Shown in pieces: positions 7,408 through 16,062 of a DNA stretch of 64,000 bases. Position 1 is the first letter of the stretch; each line of letters opens with the position of its first letter. Source of the stretch: Polyangiaceae bacterium (GTDB lineage: Bacteria; Myxococcota_A; Polyangia; Polyangiales; Polyangiaceae); NCBI GenBank assembly GCA_041389725.1, contig JAWKRG010000012.1, forward strand, positions 243,113-307,112, in the 5' to 3' direction. The notes under the pieces were generated by a model that did no database searches, was not told the DNA's origin, and saw only the letters and a list, made by a program, of their open reading frames with translations. A program made the position numbers and the translations under genes.

Positions 7408-8654
7408 CCCACGCCTACGTCCCGATTGGAACAGCCTGCCGCAGCGCCCGCGTGATTTCGCCCTGCGTGCGTGCCTCCCGTGAATCGGTACGCATGGGGC
7501 GTGCTGGGTTTGTACTTCTGACAATCTGCGTCGAACTCGGGCGAACGGGCGCGTGCGATGGGTGACGCCGCGGCGTGCGCGGACAAGGGACCGGCCACGG
7601 ATTCACTGAGCACGCAGCCGTGTCCCGCGCGTTCTTCCCTACCCTCGGGACAGCGCGGCGCATCCGGCTTGGTGCAACGCACACCATTCCACGCTTCCCC
7701 TCGGGGGCACGACGTGCCGTGAACGCCGAAGGCGCAGCGCTTGCCGTCGGCGCTTCGGCCGAAGGCACAGCGTGCGGTCGGCGGCGTCAGGACGCAGCGA
7801 AATCCCAGGTGGGATCCCCATTCTCGCGCTGGATAGCGGTTGCGCAGCTTGGGGCTCATCCACTTCTCGAAGCGGCGACTCCAACTCCCTCCGCGATACC
7901 CGCGTACCGATCCGTGTTCCGGCGGAAACGGCAAGGGGCCGAAGGCATCGTCGACCCATTCCCAAACGTTTCCGACCACGTCGTACAAGCCGAAGGCGTC
8001 CGCAGCGTAGGACTTCACCTTGCAGGACCCGCCGACGTGCTTCCAACAGGTACGGCCCTCGGGGGGCTCGTTTCCCCAGGGGTAGCGCAGGTCGCGGGTG
8101 CCGCCGCGCGCGACGAACTCCCACTCTGCCTCGCTCGGCAGGCGTGCGGCTCGTTGCTCGCAGTACGCCCTCGCTTGGCCCCAATCGACGCAGTTGATCG
8201 GATGATCCAGGCGATCCTCGTGCCGCGCGTTGCAGAATCGTCGCTCTCGACGTGCGGCGCTGCACGCGCCGCGCTGCTCGCACTCCAAATAGGCGGCGAC
8301 GGTGACCTCGGTCTCGTCGACGCACAGATCCGAGACCTCGGTCTCGAAGCGAGGACGGTCTTCGGGCGCCGCTCCGGGCGAGTCAGACCCCATGAAAAGG
8401 CGTCCGCCGCCCACCCGCCGCATCCCAGCGGGACAGGCAGTTCCCGCGCCGGGCCCCGCAACGACCGACGGGCGCGCGGAACCGCTGGAAGCCACTGCGA
8501 CTGGCGTCGCAGTGGCACTGGACGCGCTCGTCGTTCCCGCCGCCGAGCTCGGAGCTGGAGCGACACCCGAGGGCGCCGTGGACGGCGAGTCACACGCCAC
8601 CAAGGCAATGACGAACGAGATCGGGATCCCTCTGCGCACTGGAACCGGGCTCAT
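7383..8654 (-). CDS. Formylglycine-generating-enzyme-like (SUMF1) lipoprotein lacking the active-site cysteines
   Basis: A 423-residue protein with lipobox LVAC (Cys21), a Ser/Ala linker and an FGE-sulfatase domain at roughly 74-290: GGGRLFMGSDSPG, ETEVTVAAYLECE, RLPSEAEWEFVARGG, YDVVGNVWEWVDD, YRGGSW and HLGFRCVL. In true formylglycine-generating enzymes two Cys lie just before GFR. Here that segment is KLRNRYPAREWGSHLGFRC, with neither Cys. So the domain is more likely a binding or structural member. The C-terminal about 130 residues hold many Cys (ARCAFG, KRCAFG, TSCPRG, VRCTKP, PRCPEG), suggesting disulfides outside the cytoplasm. It is the first gene of the operon with the SGNH hydrolase. 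Confidence 0.85.
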   Translation of the reverse strand: MSPVPVRRGIPISFVIALVACDSPSTAPSGVAPAPSSAAGTTSASSATATPVAVASSGSARPSVVAGPGAGTACPAGMRRVGGGRLFMGSDSPGAAPEDRPRFETEVSDLCVDETEVTVAAYLECEQRGACSAARRERRFCNARHEDRLDHPINCVDWGQARAYCEQRAARLPSEAEWEFVARGGTRDLRYPWGNEPPEGRTCWKHVGGSCKVKSYAADAFGLYDVVGNVWEWVDDAFGPLPFPPEHGSVRGYRGGSWSRRFEKWMSPKLRNRYPAREWGSHLGFRCVLTPPTARCAFGRSADGKRCAFGVHGTSCPRGEAWNGVRCTKPDAPRCPEGREERAGHGCVLSESVAGPLSAHAAASPIARARSPEFDADCQKYKPSTPHAYRFTGGTHAGRNHAGAAAGCSNRDVGVGWNSACCP

Positions 8655-8734
8655 AGCATTGCCGGCGCGGGAGCTGTCGCCTGCATTTTGCAGAGCTTGC
8701 GCAACGGCGCGTTAGGCTCCAAGGTCGCGCCGTC

Positions 8735-9673
8735 ATGGCTTCCTCGCCCCCGGGATCCAGCGCGTCTGCGCACAGTTGGTTCGAGTCTCTCGGTGCCTAT
8801 CGCTGGGGGTTCGTCGCCGTCATCCTCGTTGCTCTTCTCGCTGGCTCGCGCGTCGAAGCCGTCCGCGGCCCCGAGGCGAGCGCGGTCGCCCTTGGGCTGC
8901 CCTTGGTGCTCGGCGTCATCGCGCTCCTGCCCTTTGCCCACGCGTCGCGTGCGCTGCAGGTGCTCGCTGGCGTCGCGACGGTCGTCGTCGTCCTCGCGGC
9001 GGAACTGAGCATCTACCCTACTGTGATTGCCCCCGCTGCGCTGAGCGAGGCGGATTTGACGGGCGTCGGGGAGACCACGACCCTGGATGCGCCCGCCAAC
9101 GGATTCCGCGTCGAGGCGCGCGCCCACTTGGGGAAAGGAACCGGATCCGGTGAAGGACGCCTGCTGCTCGAGTTCACACGAGCAGGCGCGAGCGCGCGTG
9201 TTGGCGGAGAGGTCAGCAAGTCCGCTTCGCGCGTGAGTGGCTCACGTCGGCGCGCTCCTCAGCAGATGGGCTCCCACGTGATCGACACGGTGCGCGAAGA
9301 CGTCGAGCTCGCGGGTAGCGGCCCGGTCACGGTTCGCGTGCTGAGCGAGAGCGGCGCGATCGGGAAACAGATCCACGTCAGTGTGTTACCCGAGCCCCCG
9401 CTGGGCGCGCAGCTTCCCAGGGCGCTGCTGGTGCTGGCGGGGCTGGCCGTGGTGGTGCACGCCATCGCCGCACGCGTGGGCGTGCGCACGGACTTCGCAG
9501 CGCTCACTGCCTTCGGCGCGATCTTCGCGTACTACCTTCCCCACCACTACGCTCAGAGCGACCCGTTGGGCGGCGTCGTGGGCGCACTGCTCGCCGCGTT
9601 GCTGCTGGGCGGCCTGGGCGGCTGGATCGCGGGCTGGCTCTTGGGCCGCGTGCTGCGCCCGGCCGAGGCTTGA
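8735..9673 (+). CDS. Membrane protein with central extracytoplasmic domain, unknown function
   Basis: A 312-residue protein. Helices at about 19-40, 45-68 and 74-95 (WGFVAVILVALLAGSR, ALGLPLVLGVIALLPF, VLAGVATVVVVLAAELSIY) precede a soluble domain at about 100-215 with beta character (SGPVTVRVLSESG, QIHVSVLPEPPL). Then come three C-terminal helices ending GGWIAGWLLGRVLRP. The C-terminal unit (FGAIFAYYLPHHY plus Gly-rich helices) matches the end of the protein at 5502-6104, so the two are distant paralogues flanking the lipoprotein operon. No catalytic motif is seen. Confidence 0.75.
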   Translation: MASSPPGSSASAHSWFESLGAYRWGFVAVILVALLAGSRVEAVRGPEASAVALGLPLVLGVIALLPFAHASRALQVLAGVATVVVVLAAELSIYPTVIAPAALSEADLTGVGETTTLDAPANGFRVEARAHLGKGTGSGEGRLLLEFTRAGASARVGGEVSKSASRVSGSRRRAPQQMGSHVIDTVREDVELAGSGPVTVRVLSESGAIGKQIHVSVLPEPPLGAQLPRALLVLAGLAVVVHAIAARVGVRTDFAALTAFGAIFAYYLPHHYAQSDPLGGVVGALLAALLLGGLGGWIAGWLLGRVLRPAEA

Positions 9674-9721
9674 GCCTGCTGCAAACGCGACTTCCCACCG
9701 GAATTCTCGTATAGCCCGGGG

Positions 9722-10774
9722 GTGGCTGCCTCCGTCACCCTCAAGGGGCTCACCCGTCGCTTCTCGAAGACCGAGCGCCCGGCCCTCGATCGCTTCGATC
9801 TTCAAGTCGCCGCTGGAGAAGTGGTCAGTCTGGTCGGCCCCAGTGGCTGCGGCAAGAGCACGACCCTCAGGCTGATCGCCGGCCTCGACACCGCCGATGC
9901 GGGGTCCATTCGCATTGGCGACCGCAACATGCTCGGCGTGCCGCCCCAGGACCGGGACGTGGCGATGGTGTTTCAGGGCTTCGCCCTGTACCCACACATG
10001 ACGGTCCGAGAGATCCTCGACTTTCCCCTGAAGATGCGCCGAGTCGCCGTGGCCGAGCGCAAGCAGCGCATCGACGAAACGGCTGCCATGCTCGACATCA
10101 CGCGATTGCTCGATCGGCGGCCGGGTCAACTCTCCGGTGGTGAACAGCAGCGCGTTGCCATGGGCCGGGCCATCGTCCGCAGGCCCGAGGTCTTTCTTTT
10201 CGACGAGCCCTTGAGCAATCTGGATGCAGCGCTACGCGCCGAACTACGGGTAGAGCTCGGCAAGTTGTTGCGCAAGCTGAAGGCCACCGCTCTGTACGTG
10301 ACGCACGACCAAGCCGAGGCGATGACGCTCTCGGACCGAATCGTGCTGCTGAAATCGGGACGCCTGGAGCAAATCGCAACCCCACGCGAGATCTACGAGC
10401 GTCCACGCACGGTATTTTCCGCTGGTTTCTTCGGAAGCCCACCCATGAACCTGATCCCGGTGGCCGACGGAAAGGCCGGCGGCATCGAGGTGGCGGACGC
10501 ACCTGCCGATGGCACCTTGCTCGGGATCCGCCCCGAACACATACGGCTCAGGAACCTCGACTCTGTGGCCTATCGTGGCACGGCCACGGTCGTGGCCGTG
10601 GAACTGCTGGGCGGCGAGAGCCACCTCGAACTCGACGCCGATGGCGTCGTGCTGCGCGCCAAGGCGTCCGGCTTCGATGGCCCCGCGCTGCACGAGACCA
10701 TCGACTTTGGTTTCGCGCGGGACCACGTGCGCTGGTTCGACGGCGAAAGCGGGCGCTGCTTGGAGGACGCGTGA
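9722..10774 (+). CDS. ABC transporter ATP-binding protein, MalK/UgpC type
   Basis: A 350-residue protein from GTG 9722. Walker A is GPSGCGKST (39-47), the Q-loop VFQGFALYP, the signature LSGGEQQR (137-144), Walker B VFLFDEPLSNLD (157 on) and the switch His is in YVTHDQAEA. The C-terminal OB-like regulatory domain (GIRPEHIRL, VVAVELLGGESHLELD) is the carbohydrate-importer type. It is the first gene of a four-gene operon ATPase, binding protein, permease, permease, each overlapping the next by four bases. It should energise import of a sugar or glycerol-phosphate-like solute across the inner membrane. Confidence 0.93.
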   Translation: MAASVTLKGLTRRFSKTERPALDRFDLQVAAGEVVSLVGPSGCGKSTTLRLIAGLDTADAGSIRIGDRNMLGVPPQDRDVAMVFQGFALYPHMTVREILDFPLKMRRVAVAERKQRIDETAAMLDITRLLDRRPGQLSGGEQQRVAMGRAIVRRPEVFLFDEPLSNLDAALRAELRVELGKLLRKLKATALYVTHDQAEAMTLSDRIVLLKSGRLEQIATPREIYERPRTVFSAGFFGSPPMNLIPVADGKAGGIEVADAPADGTLLGIRPEHIRLRNLDSVAYRGTATVVAVELLGGESHLELDADGVVLRAKASGFDGPALHETIDFGFARDHVRWFDGESGRCLEDA

Positions 10775-12042
10775 TCCGCGCCGCCCGGGCGCTGAGCCGC
10801 CGCGCCTTCGCCTTGGGTTGCGGCGCCCTCGCGTGTCAGTCGACTCCCAGCGTCGAAGGGCGGACCGTTGCCACCCTGTGGTTCACCTACGGCGGGCGCA
10901 ACCGCCAAGTGCTCGAGTCCCTGGTCAAGCGCTTCAACGAGTCCCAGCAGGACGTTTACGTCCGCGCCGTTTTTCAGGGCGACTACTTCGAGGGGTTGGC
11001 GAAGCTACGCACCGCCATTGCGGCCAAGGCCGCGCCCACGCTCAGCCACGTGGTGGGCGAGGTCGTCCCCTACTTGGCCGACGCGGGCGTGCTGCAGCCC
11101 TTGGACGGCTATCCCCACGCCACTCAGCTCGGCGTCGTCGAAGCGTTGGGTCAGACCGGCTCGTGGATCGGCGGCGCCGACCGCGCTCTGGTGTGCCTGC
11201 CTTTCAACCGTTCCACCCCCATCGCCTACGTGAACGGCGCCATCTTCGAGCAACTGGGCTTGCGCCCCCCGAGCACCTGGCAAGAGCTGGTGGAGGTAGC
11301 CAAAGCTGCGAGCCGCCGCGGTACCGAGCGGCCCGAGCGTTTCGGTTTTGGCTGTCCAATCGATTGGTGGTTTTGGACGGCCTTGGTCGGCCAGGCCGGG
11401 GGCAAAGTCGTGGAAGACGACGGCCGCGTGACTCTGGGCGGCGACGCGGGGGTGGAGGCCATCGAACTCTGGCAACGGATGGTGCACCAGGACAACAGCA
11501 TGAAGCCGCCACCGGGGCGGGACTACAACGCGTGGGAACAAACGAACCAGGACTTTCTCTCCGGGCGCACGGCGATGATTTGGACCAGCACGGCGTTCCT
11601 CAAGTACCTCGAAGAGAACGCTCCCTTCCCCGTCGTGGCTGCGCCCTTGCCACGTCATCGTCGCCGCGCCGTGCCGACCGGCGGCACGCACTGGGTGATG
11701 CTCGCGCAAGCGCCAACCGAGCAGAAGCAGGCGGCGTGGGCCTTCTTGCGCTTCATGCATCAGCCTGATCAAGTCATCGAGTGGGCCACGCGCACGGGCT
11801 ACATGCCGGTCACCCGCGGCGGCATCGAGCGGCTGAAGCAAAGCGGCTACTACGACAAGCACCCCAACGATCGCGTTGCCGTGGAGCAGCTCGCGGTCGC
11901 TTTGCCCTGGCCCTGGAGCCCGGAGCTGTTCCGGGTGCAGCGAGAGATCGTGCAGCCTCGCTTGGAGGGCGCGGTCTTGGGTCGAGACAGCGCGCGTGCG
12001 GTCATCGACTCGGCGCGTGCAGCCGCGGAGCCCCAGCGATGA
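10771..12042 (+). CDS. ABC transporter solute-binding lipoprotein (family 1, sugar type)
   Basis: A 423-residue protein. The GTG start overlaps the ATPase stop (GTGA). The signal peptide ends with ALAC, so it is probably lipid-anchored. The mature part has the family 1 fold: VATLWFTYGGRNRQVLESLVKRFNESQQDV at the start, a hinge KLRTAIAAKAAPTLSHVVGEVVPYLADAGVLQPLD, then PSTWQELVEVAKAASRRG and a Trp/Tyr-rich pocket region (IDWWFWTALVGQAGG). It is closest in pattern to UgpB and maltose or trehalose binding proteins. The ligand is not determinable here. Confidence 0.9.
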   Translation: MIRAARALSRRAFALGCGALACQSTPSVEGRTVATLWFTYGGRNRQVLESLVKRFNESQQDVYVRAVFQGDYFEGLAKLRTAIAAKAAPTLSHVVGEVVPYLADAGVLQPLDGYPHATQLGVVEALGQTGSWIGGADRALVCLPFNRSTPIAYVNGAIFEQLGLRPPSTWQELVEVAKAASRRGTERPERFGFGCPIDWWFWTALVGQAGGKVVEDDGRVTLGGDAGVEAIELWQRMVHQDNSMKPPPGRDYNAWEQTNQDFLSGRTAMIWTSTAFLKYLEENAPFPVVAAPLPRHRRRAVPTGGTHWVMLAQAPTEQKQAAWAFLRFMHQPDQVIEWATRTGYMPVTRGGIERLKQSGYYDKHPNDRVAVEQLAVALPWPWSPELFRVQREIVQPRLEGAVLGRDSARAVIDSARAAAEPQR

Positions 12043-12920
12043 AGGCGGGAGCCCTCGCTCCGCGTCGCCCACGCGACCCCTACCTGCTCCTGGCGCCGAC
12101 GGTGCTCTTGCTCGCGGTGTTCTTCTTCTACCCGCTGCTCAGCGCGGCGTATTGGAGTCTGCACGAGTGGGATTTGCTGACCGCACCCCGCTACGTCGGT
12201 CTCGACAACTACCGCGCGATCCTCGACAGTGGGCTCGTCGGTCAGGCGCTGCTCTCCACCACGGTATTCTCGGTCGTGGTCGTGCTCGGGTCGATGAGCC
12301 TCGGGCTGGCATTGGCACTAGCACTCAATCGCGACGGTGTGTTCGCGGCATTCGTACGCGGCGCCGTCTTCTCCGCCTACGTGATCAGCTGGGTCAGTGT
12401 CGCCTTGCTCTGGCTGTGGGTGCTCGACGCCGACGCGGGCGCCTTCACCGCGCTGCTACGCGCGTTGGGCCTGCCGACGAAGAACTGGCTCGGGGACCCG
12501 TCCGTGGCGCTCTACACCCTGGCCGGCGTGACGATCTGGAAGATCGCGGGCTACTCGATGGTGCTGTTCTTGGCTGGGCTGCAGGACATCCCGCGCTCGT
12601 TGTACGAGGCTGCAGCCCTCGACGGAGCGGGACCGCTCTCACGCTTCTGGCGCATCACGTGGCCGTTGCTGCGCCCCACCACGGCGTTCGTGGGTACCAC
12701 GAGCTTGATCGTGAGCTTTCAAGTGTTCGACGTCGTGCGCGTGATGACCCAAGGCGGCCCCGTGCGCAGCACGACGGTGTTCGTCTACGCCATCTACGAA
12801 CAGGTGTTTCTCAACTTGCGCGTCGGGCGCGCCAGTGCTCTGGTCGTGATTTTCTTCGTCTTGTTGCTGGCCCTCACCGCGCTTCAGCTCTGGGCTTGGC
12901 GCCAAAAGGGAGCCACATGA
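12039..12920 (+). CDS. ABC transporter permease, UgpA/MalF type
   Basis: A 293-residue protein starting at the ATG overlapping the binding-protein stop. Six predicted membrane helices begin with YLLLAPTVLLLAVFFFYPLL. The EAA loop EAAALDGAGPLSRFWRITWPLLRP, which contacts the ATPase, is intact. It would pair with the permease at 12917 to form the channel. Confidence 0.92.
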   Translation: MKAGALAPRRPRDPYLLLAPTVLLLAVFFFYPLLSAAYWSLHEWDLLTAPRYVGLDNYRAILDSGLVGQALLSTTVFSVVVVLGSMSLGLALALALNRDGVFAAFVRGAVFSAYVISWVSVALLWLWVLDADAGAFTALLRALGLPTKNWLGDPSVALYTLAGVTIWKIAGYSMVLFLAGLQDIPRSLYEAAALDGAGPLSRFWRITWPLLRPTTAFVGTTSLIVSFQVFDVVRVMTQGGPVRSTTVFVYAIYEQVFLNLRVGRASALVVIFFVLLLALTALQLWAWRQKGAT

Positions 12921-13735
12921 ACCGACGTCTCGCTGCATTGACCACGAACGTCGCCTTGGGGCTTGTCGCTTGCCTGTGGCTCTTGCCCTACGCCTGGATG
13001 GTCTCCACTAGCTTCAAGACGCTGCCGGAGATCGTCCGCGCCCCCACCGCGCCCTTGCCCTCGGGCTTGGATCCCAGCGCCTATCGCGGCGTGGTGGAAG
13101 CCATGCCCTTGGCGCACTACTTTTGGAATACCACGCTGATGGCACTGGCCATTGCGGTCTTGCAGATCGGCGTGGCGCTGCCGGCGGGATACGCGCTAGC
13201 CAAGCTCGACTATCGCGGCCGCGCGCTGTCCTTCGGCCTGGTCGTGGCCACCCTGCTCATTCCTGCGCAGGTGCGCTTCGTCCCCGTGTTCACGATGCTG
13301 GCGGATCTGTCGCTAGTGAACACGATGACCGGCCTGGTGCTGCCCTTCGGCGTGAGCGCATTCGGAACGTTCCTGATTCGACAGGCGCTGATGGCGGTGC
13401 CCAACAGCCTGATCGAAGCTGCGCGCCTAGACGGCGCCGGTGAGCTGACCATCATCTATCGCCTCCTGGCGCCCATGCTCAAGCCAACCCTCGTCGCGTT
13501 CTTCCTGTTCTCCTTCGTCTATCACTGGAACGACTACTTCTGGCCCTTGGTCATGACCACCGACGACGCCGTGCGCACCCTGCCCCTGGGCATCGCACTC
13601 CTGCGGGAGCAGGGCACCGGAGTGCGTTGGCACGTGGTGATGGCAGGCAACGTGGTGCTGAGCGCACCCGCCCTGGCAGTGTTCGCTCTGGCGCAGAAGC
13701 ACCTGCTCCGCGCGGTGTCCGCCAAGGCGTTCTAG
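12917..13735 (+). CDS. ABC transporter permease, UgpE/MalG type
   Basis: A 272-residue protein whose ATG overlaps the stop of the first permease. Membrane helices begin with ALGLVACLWLLPYAWMVSTSF. The EAA loop is EAARLDGAGELTIIYRLLAPMLKP, and the end FALAQKHLLRAVSAKAF resembles the usual C-terminus of this family. It is the last gene of the importer operon. Confidence 0.92.
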   Translation: MNRRLAALTTNVALGLVACLWLLPYAWMVSTSFKTLPEIVRAPTAPLPSGLDPSAYRGVVEAMPLAHYFWNTTLMALAIAVLQIGVALPAGYALAKLDYRGRALSFGLVVATLLIPAQVRFVPVFTMLADLSLVNTMTGLVLPFGVSAFGTFLIRQALMAVPNSLIEAARLDGAGELTIIYRLLAPMLKPTLVAFFLFSFVYHWNDYFWPLVMTTDDAVRTLPLGIALLREQGTGVRWHVVMAGNVVLSAPALAVFALAQKHLLRAVSAKAF

Positions 13736-13756
13736 ACTCGTGCTGCGCGCGCGAGT
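13735..13756. terminator. Hairpin between convergent genes, possible bidirectional terminator
   Basis: GACTCG (13735-13740) and CGAGTC (13751-13756) form a short perfect stem with a GC-rich loop, exactly between the end of the importer operon and the end of the minus-strand metallopeptidase gene. No T-run follows, so rho-independent function is uncertain. Confidence 0.35.
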
Positions 13757-13761
13757 CGACT

Positions 13762-16062
13762 CTAGTGTCGCTCCTTCGTCTCGGGTAGCGCGCCGCAGCG
13801 CTGGGCGAATCGGCGATAGCCGCTGCGCCGGGCCTCGGGTACCGACGCATCGTCGAGATAGGCCGCAACCAAGCCGCGCGCACGCGACACGTCTCCCGAG
13901 TAGCAAGCGAGGACGCCGCCCATGCGCAGCGCCTCGGCCTTCACGGAGCGCAGCGGAATGGGCCGCGCGAGCGCGGCGTCCAGCCTCCCGCGCGCGGCTT
14001 TCGGTCTACCATTGTTCCAGAGGTTCTTTCCGAGCAGATAGTCCGCGGTTCCGTCCTCGGGATCGAGCGTCGACCATCGTCCCAACCACGACGCAGCCTC
14101 ACCGAAGTCCGCTCCGTAGCTTGGGTCGCCCACCAGAAGCGCAACGATGGCCCGAGTGGCCGCCGCCGACGGGCTGTAGGCCTTTACATCCAGGGTGCGA
14201 CGTTGATCCGTGTTGGCCGTCCTTTCCAAGACCGCGCGATAGCGCGCTCGAGCGTCGTCGAGGCGGCCTGCGGACAGCGCGATGTCCCCGAGCGCCTCGA
14301 CCGCGGAAAGGCGCTCGAGCACGTGCAGGCGGTCGTCCTTGCTGAGCGCCTCGAGGCGTGCGCGCGCGTCTTTGCCGTCGCCAGCCGCGAGCGAACAGCT
14401 TGCCAGCCCTCGGCGTGCGCCGAGGTTGTTCGGATCCAGTCGCAACAGCTGCTCGAAGTCCTCTCGCGCGCCCGCAGGATCCCCTGCGCGCAATCGACCG
14501 TAGGCCGAGCCTGCCAGAGCGTCGACTTCGTGGGGACAGCGGCGTCCAAACACGCTGGGCTGATCGAAGCGGGCTCGCGCGGCCAGCTGAGCCCTCTCGT
14601 CGAGGGTCACCTTGCTCAACGACTCGTGCCACTGTGCCTCGAGTTCGGCTAGTTCGTGGCCCGTGACCGCCCGCAGGCTCGCGCCGTGGTACCAATCCCT
14701 GAGCGCGCGCGCACCGAAGCGTCCGTGGAACCAGTCCACGAAAGCACCCGCCACGGTGTAGGCCTTGCTGCTGTTTTCTCCGAGGAAACTCAGACGAAAC
14801 ACACGGCTCAAAGGCGGCAGCAGGGACGCTTGCTGCATGGCGCGCGCCCACTGTTGCAGGGACAGGTCTTCGTCCTCGTCCGGCGCTGCGGCCATGGCCA
14901 GGCCTTCGATGCGCCCGGGGTCCGGAAGCAAACCGAAGACCGGCCCGGATACGCGAAAGGGTCCCGCGCCGAAGCTGCCCGCGATCACGTGAGCCAGCTC
15001 GTGCCCGAGCACCGGATGCGGGTAGCGGCGAAACTGAATGTAGATCTCTTCGCGCCAGGGTTTGGCGATGTACGTGCGCGCGGCACCCATCAGGCGCCCC
15101 TTTTGGGCATCGTTGGCGAACAGCAGCACGCGAATGCGCGCCGGGCCGCGCGTCTCCAAATAGCTCTCGATCTGTTCGACGTGGGCGCTGCACTCCTGGG
15201 CCAAGGCCTCGGCATCCAGCTTGCGGATGCTGGGGTCGTAGTCCACGACGCAGCGCGCGCTTTCGGTGCGACGCTCCAGAACCTCGAGCACACTCTGAGG
15301 AGTGCTGAAGTGTCCGAGGGTTGGCCCCGCCGCGATGAGCCCCAGCGACGCCACGGCACACAGCGCGCCCAGCAGCGCGGTGCCCGGACGCGCCCGCCAG
15401 CACACGCGCAGCGTCGCTCCGCGTCCTTGCAGGTGGAATGCAAGCACCGCCCCCGCCGCGAGCGTGGCCAAGGATCCCGCGCGGTAGGTAACGAGCAACG
15501 GCACGGGGTCGAACACCGTGTCGTAGAGCGGGCCAGAGAAGTAGCCGAAGAAGGGGTCGAAGGCGAAGACCATCGGCGACGATGCAAAGCGCCAGAGGCT
15601 GACGAGCACTCCAGCCAGGGGCCCGCACAACGCCAGCAAGAGCGGCCACAACACTTTGCGCCGCCCCTCCCCCGCGGTCACCACGCCCGCGGCCGCTCCC
15701 CAAGCGCCGCCCATCAGCGCGCCGGCCATCGGGCCCAGGCCGAAGAGCACGCTACCACCGAGGAGATCACAGAAGCCGACACGCAGTCCGTGAAGCAGCG
15801 CGGTGACCAGCGCGACCAGACCCAGGGCCGCACCTAGAAACAGCCCTCTCGCGAGACTGTCGAAGGCCTCGAACTCCCCGAAGCGCACGTGGAGCGCGAC
15901 GGCGACGGCAGCCGTCGCGGGCAAGATCACACCTGCCGCAAGCGCAGCCTCGTAGCCAGGCCCGCCAAACAACGGCAGGAAGCCGACCCCGCCGAAAAGG
16001 ACGAACACGAAAGCGGCCGCGTAGCGCGCCGCGCGCGCGCGAAACAGAGCGCCGACAGGCAT
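13762..16062 (-). CDS. Membrane protein with HELAH metallopeptidase motif and TPR-like C-terminus
   Basis: A 766-residue protein starting at the ATG that overlaps the Lon stop (ATGA). The first about 260 residues are membrane helices. The middle has HELAH at 354-358, preceded by EEIYIQFRRYPHPVLG, the HExxH zinc signature of gluzincin-type peptidases of the MA-like group. From about 560 on, TPR-like helices follow (GDPAGAREDFEQLLRLDPNNLGARRGLAS). It would act at or outside the inner membrane. The coupling to a Lon-family gene is notable. A scaffold role with a degenerate peptidase cannot be excluded, since the third zinc ligand is not obvious. Confidence 0.75.
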   Translation of the reverse strand: MPVGALFRARAARYAAAFVFVLFGGVGFLPLFGGPGYEAALAAGVILPATAAVAVALHVRFGEFEAFDSLARGLFLGAALGLVALVTALLHGLRVGFCDLLGGSVLFGLGPMAGALMGGAWGAAAGVVTAGEGRRKVLWPLLLALCGPLAGVLVSLWRFASSPMVFAFDPFFGYFSGPLYDTVFDPVPLLVTYRAGSLATLAAGAVLAFHLQGRGATLRVCWRARPGTALLGALCAVASLGLIAAGPTLGHFSTPQSVLEVLERRTESARCVVDYDPSIRKLDAEALAQECSAHVEQIESYLETRGPARIRVLLFANDAQKGRLMGAARTYIAKPWREEIYIQFRRYPHPVLGHELAHVIAGSFGAGPFRVSGPVFGLLPDPGRIEGLAMAAAPDEDEDLSLQQWARAMQQASLLPPLSRVFRLSFLGENSSKAYTVAGAFVDWFHGRFGARALRDWYHGASLRAVTGHELAELEAQWHESLSKVTLDERAQLAARARFDQPSVFGRRCPHEVDALAGSAYGRLRAGDPAGAREDFEQLLRLDPNNLGARRGLASCSLAAGDGKDARARLEALSKDDRLHVLERLSAVEALGDIALSAGRLDDARARYRAVLERTANTDQRRTLDVKAYSPSAAATRAIVALLVGDPSYGADFGEAASWLGRWSTLDPEDGTADYLLGKNLWNNGRPKAARGRLDAALARPIPLRSVKAEALRMGGVLACYSGDVSRARGLVAAYLDDASVPEARRSGYRRFAQRCGALPETKERH

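Noticed and set aside
7383..8654. SUMF1-type protein as an active formylglycine-generating enzyme with a nearby sulfatase
   Set aside because: Both active-site Cys before GFRC are missing, and no sulfatase gene is in the window.
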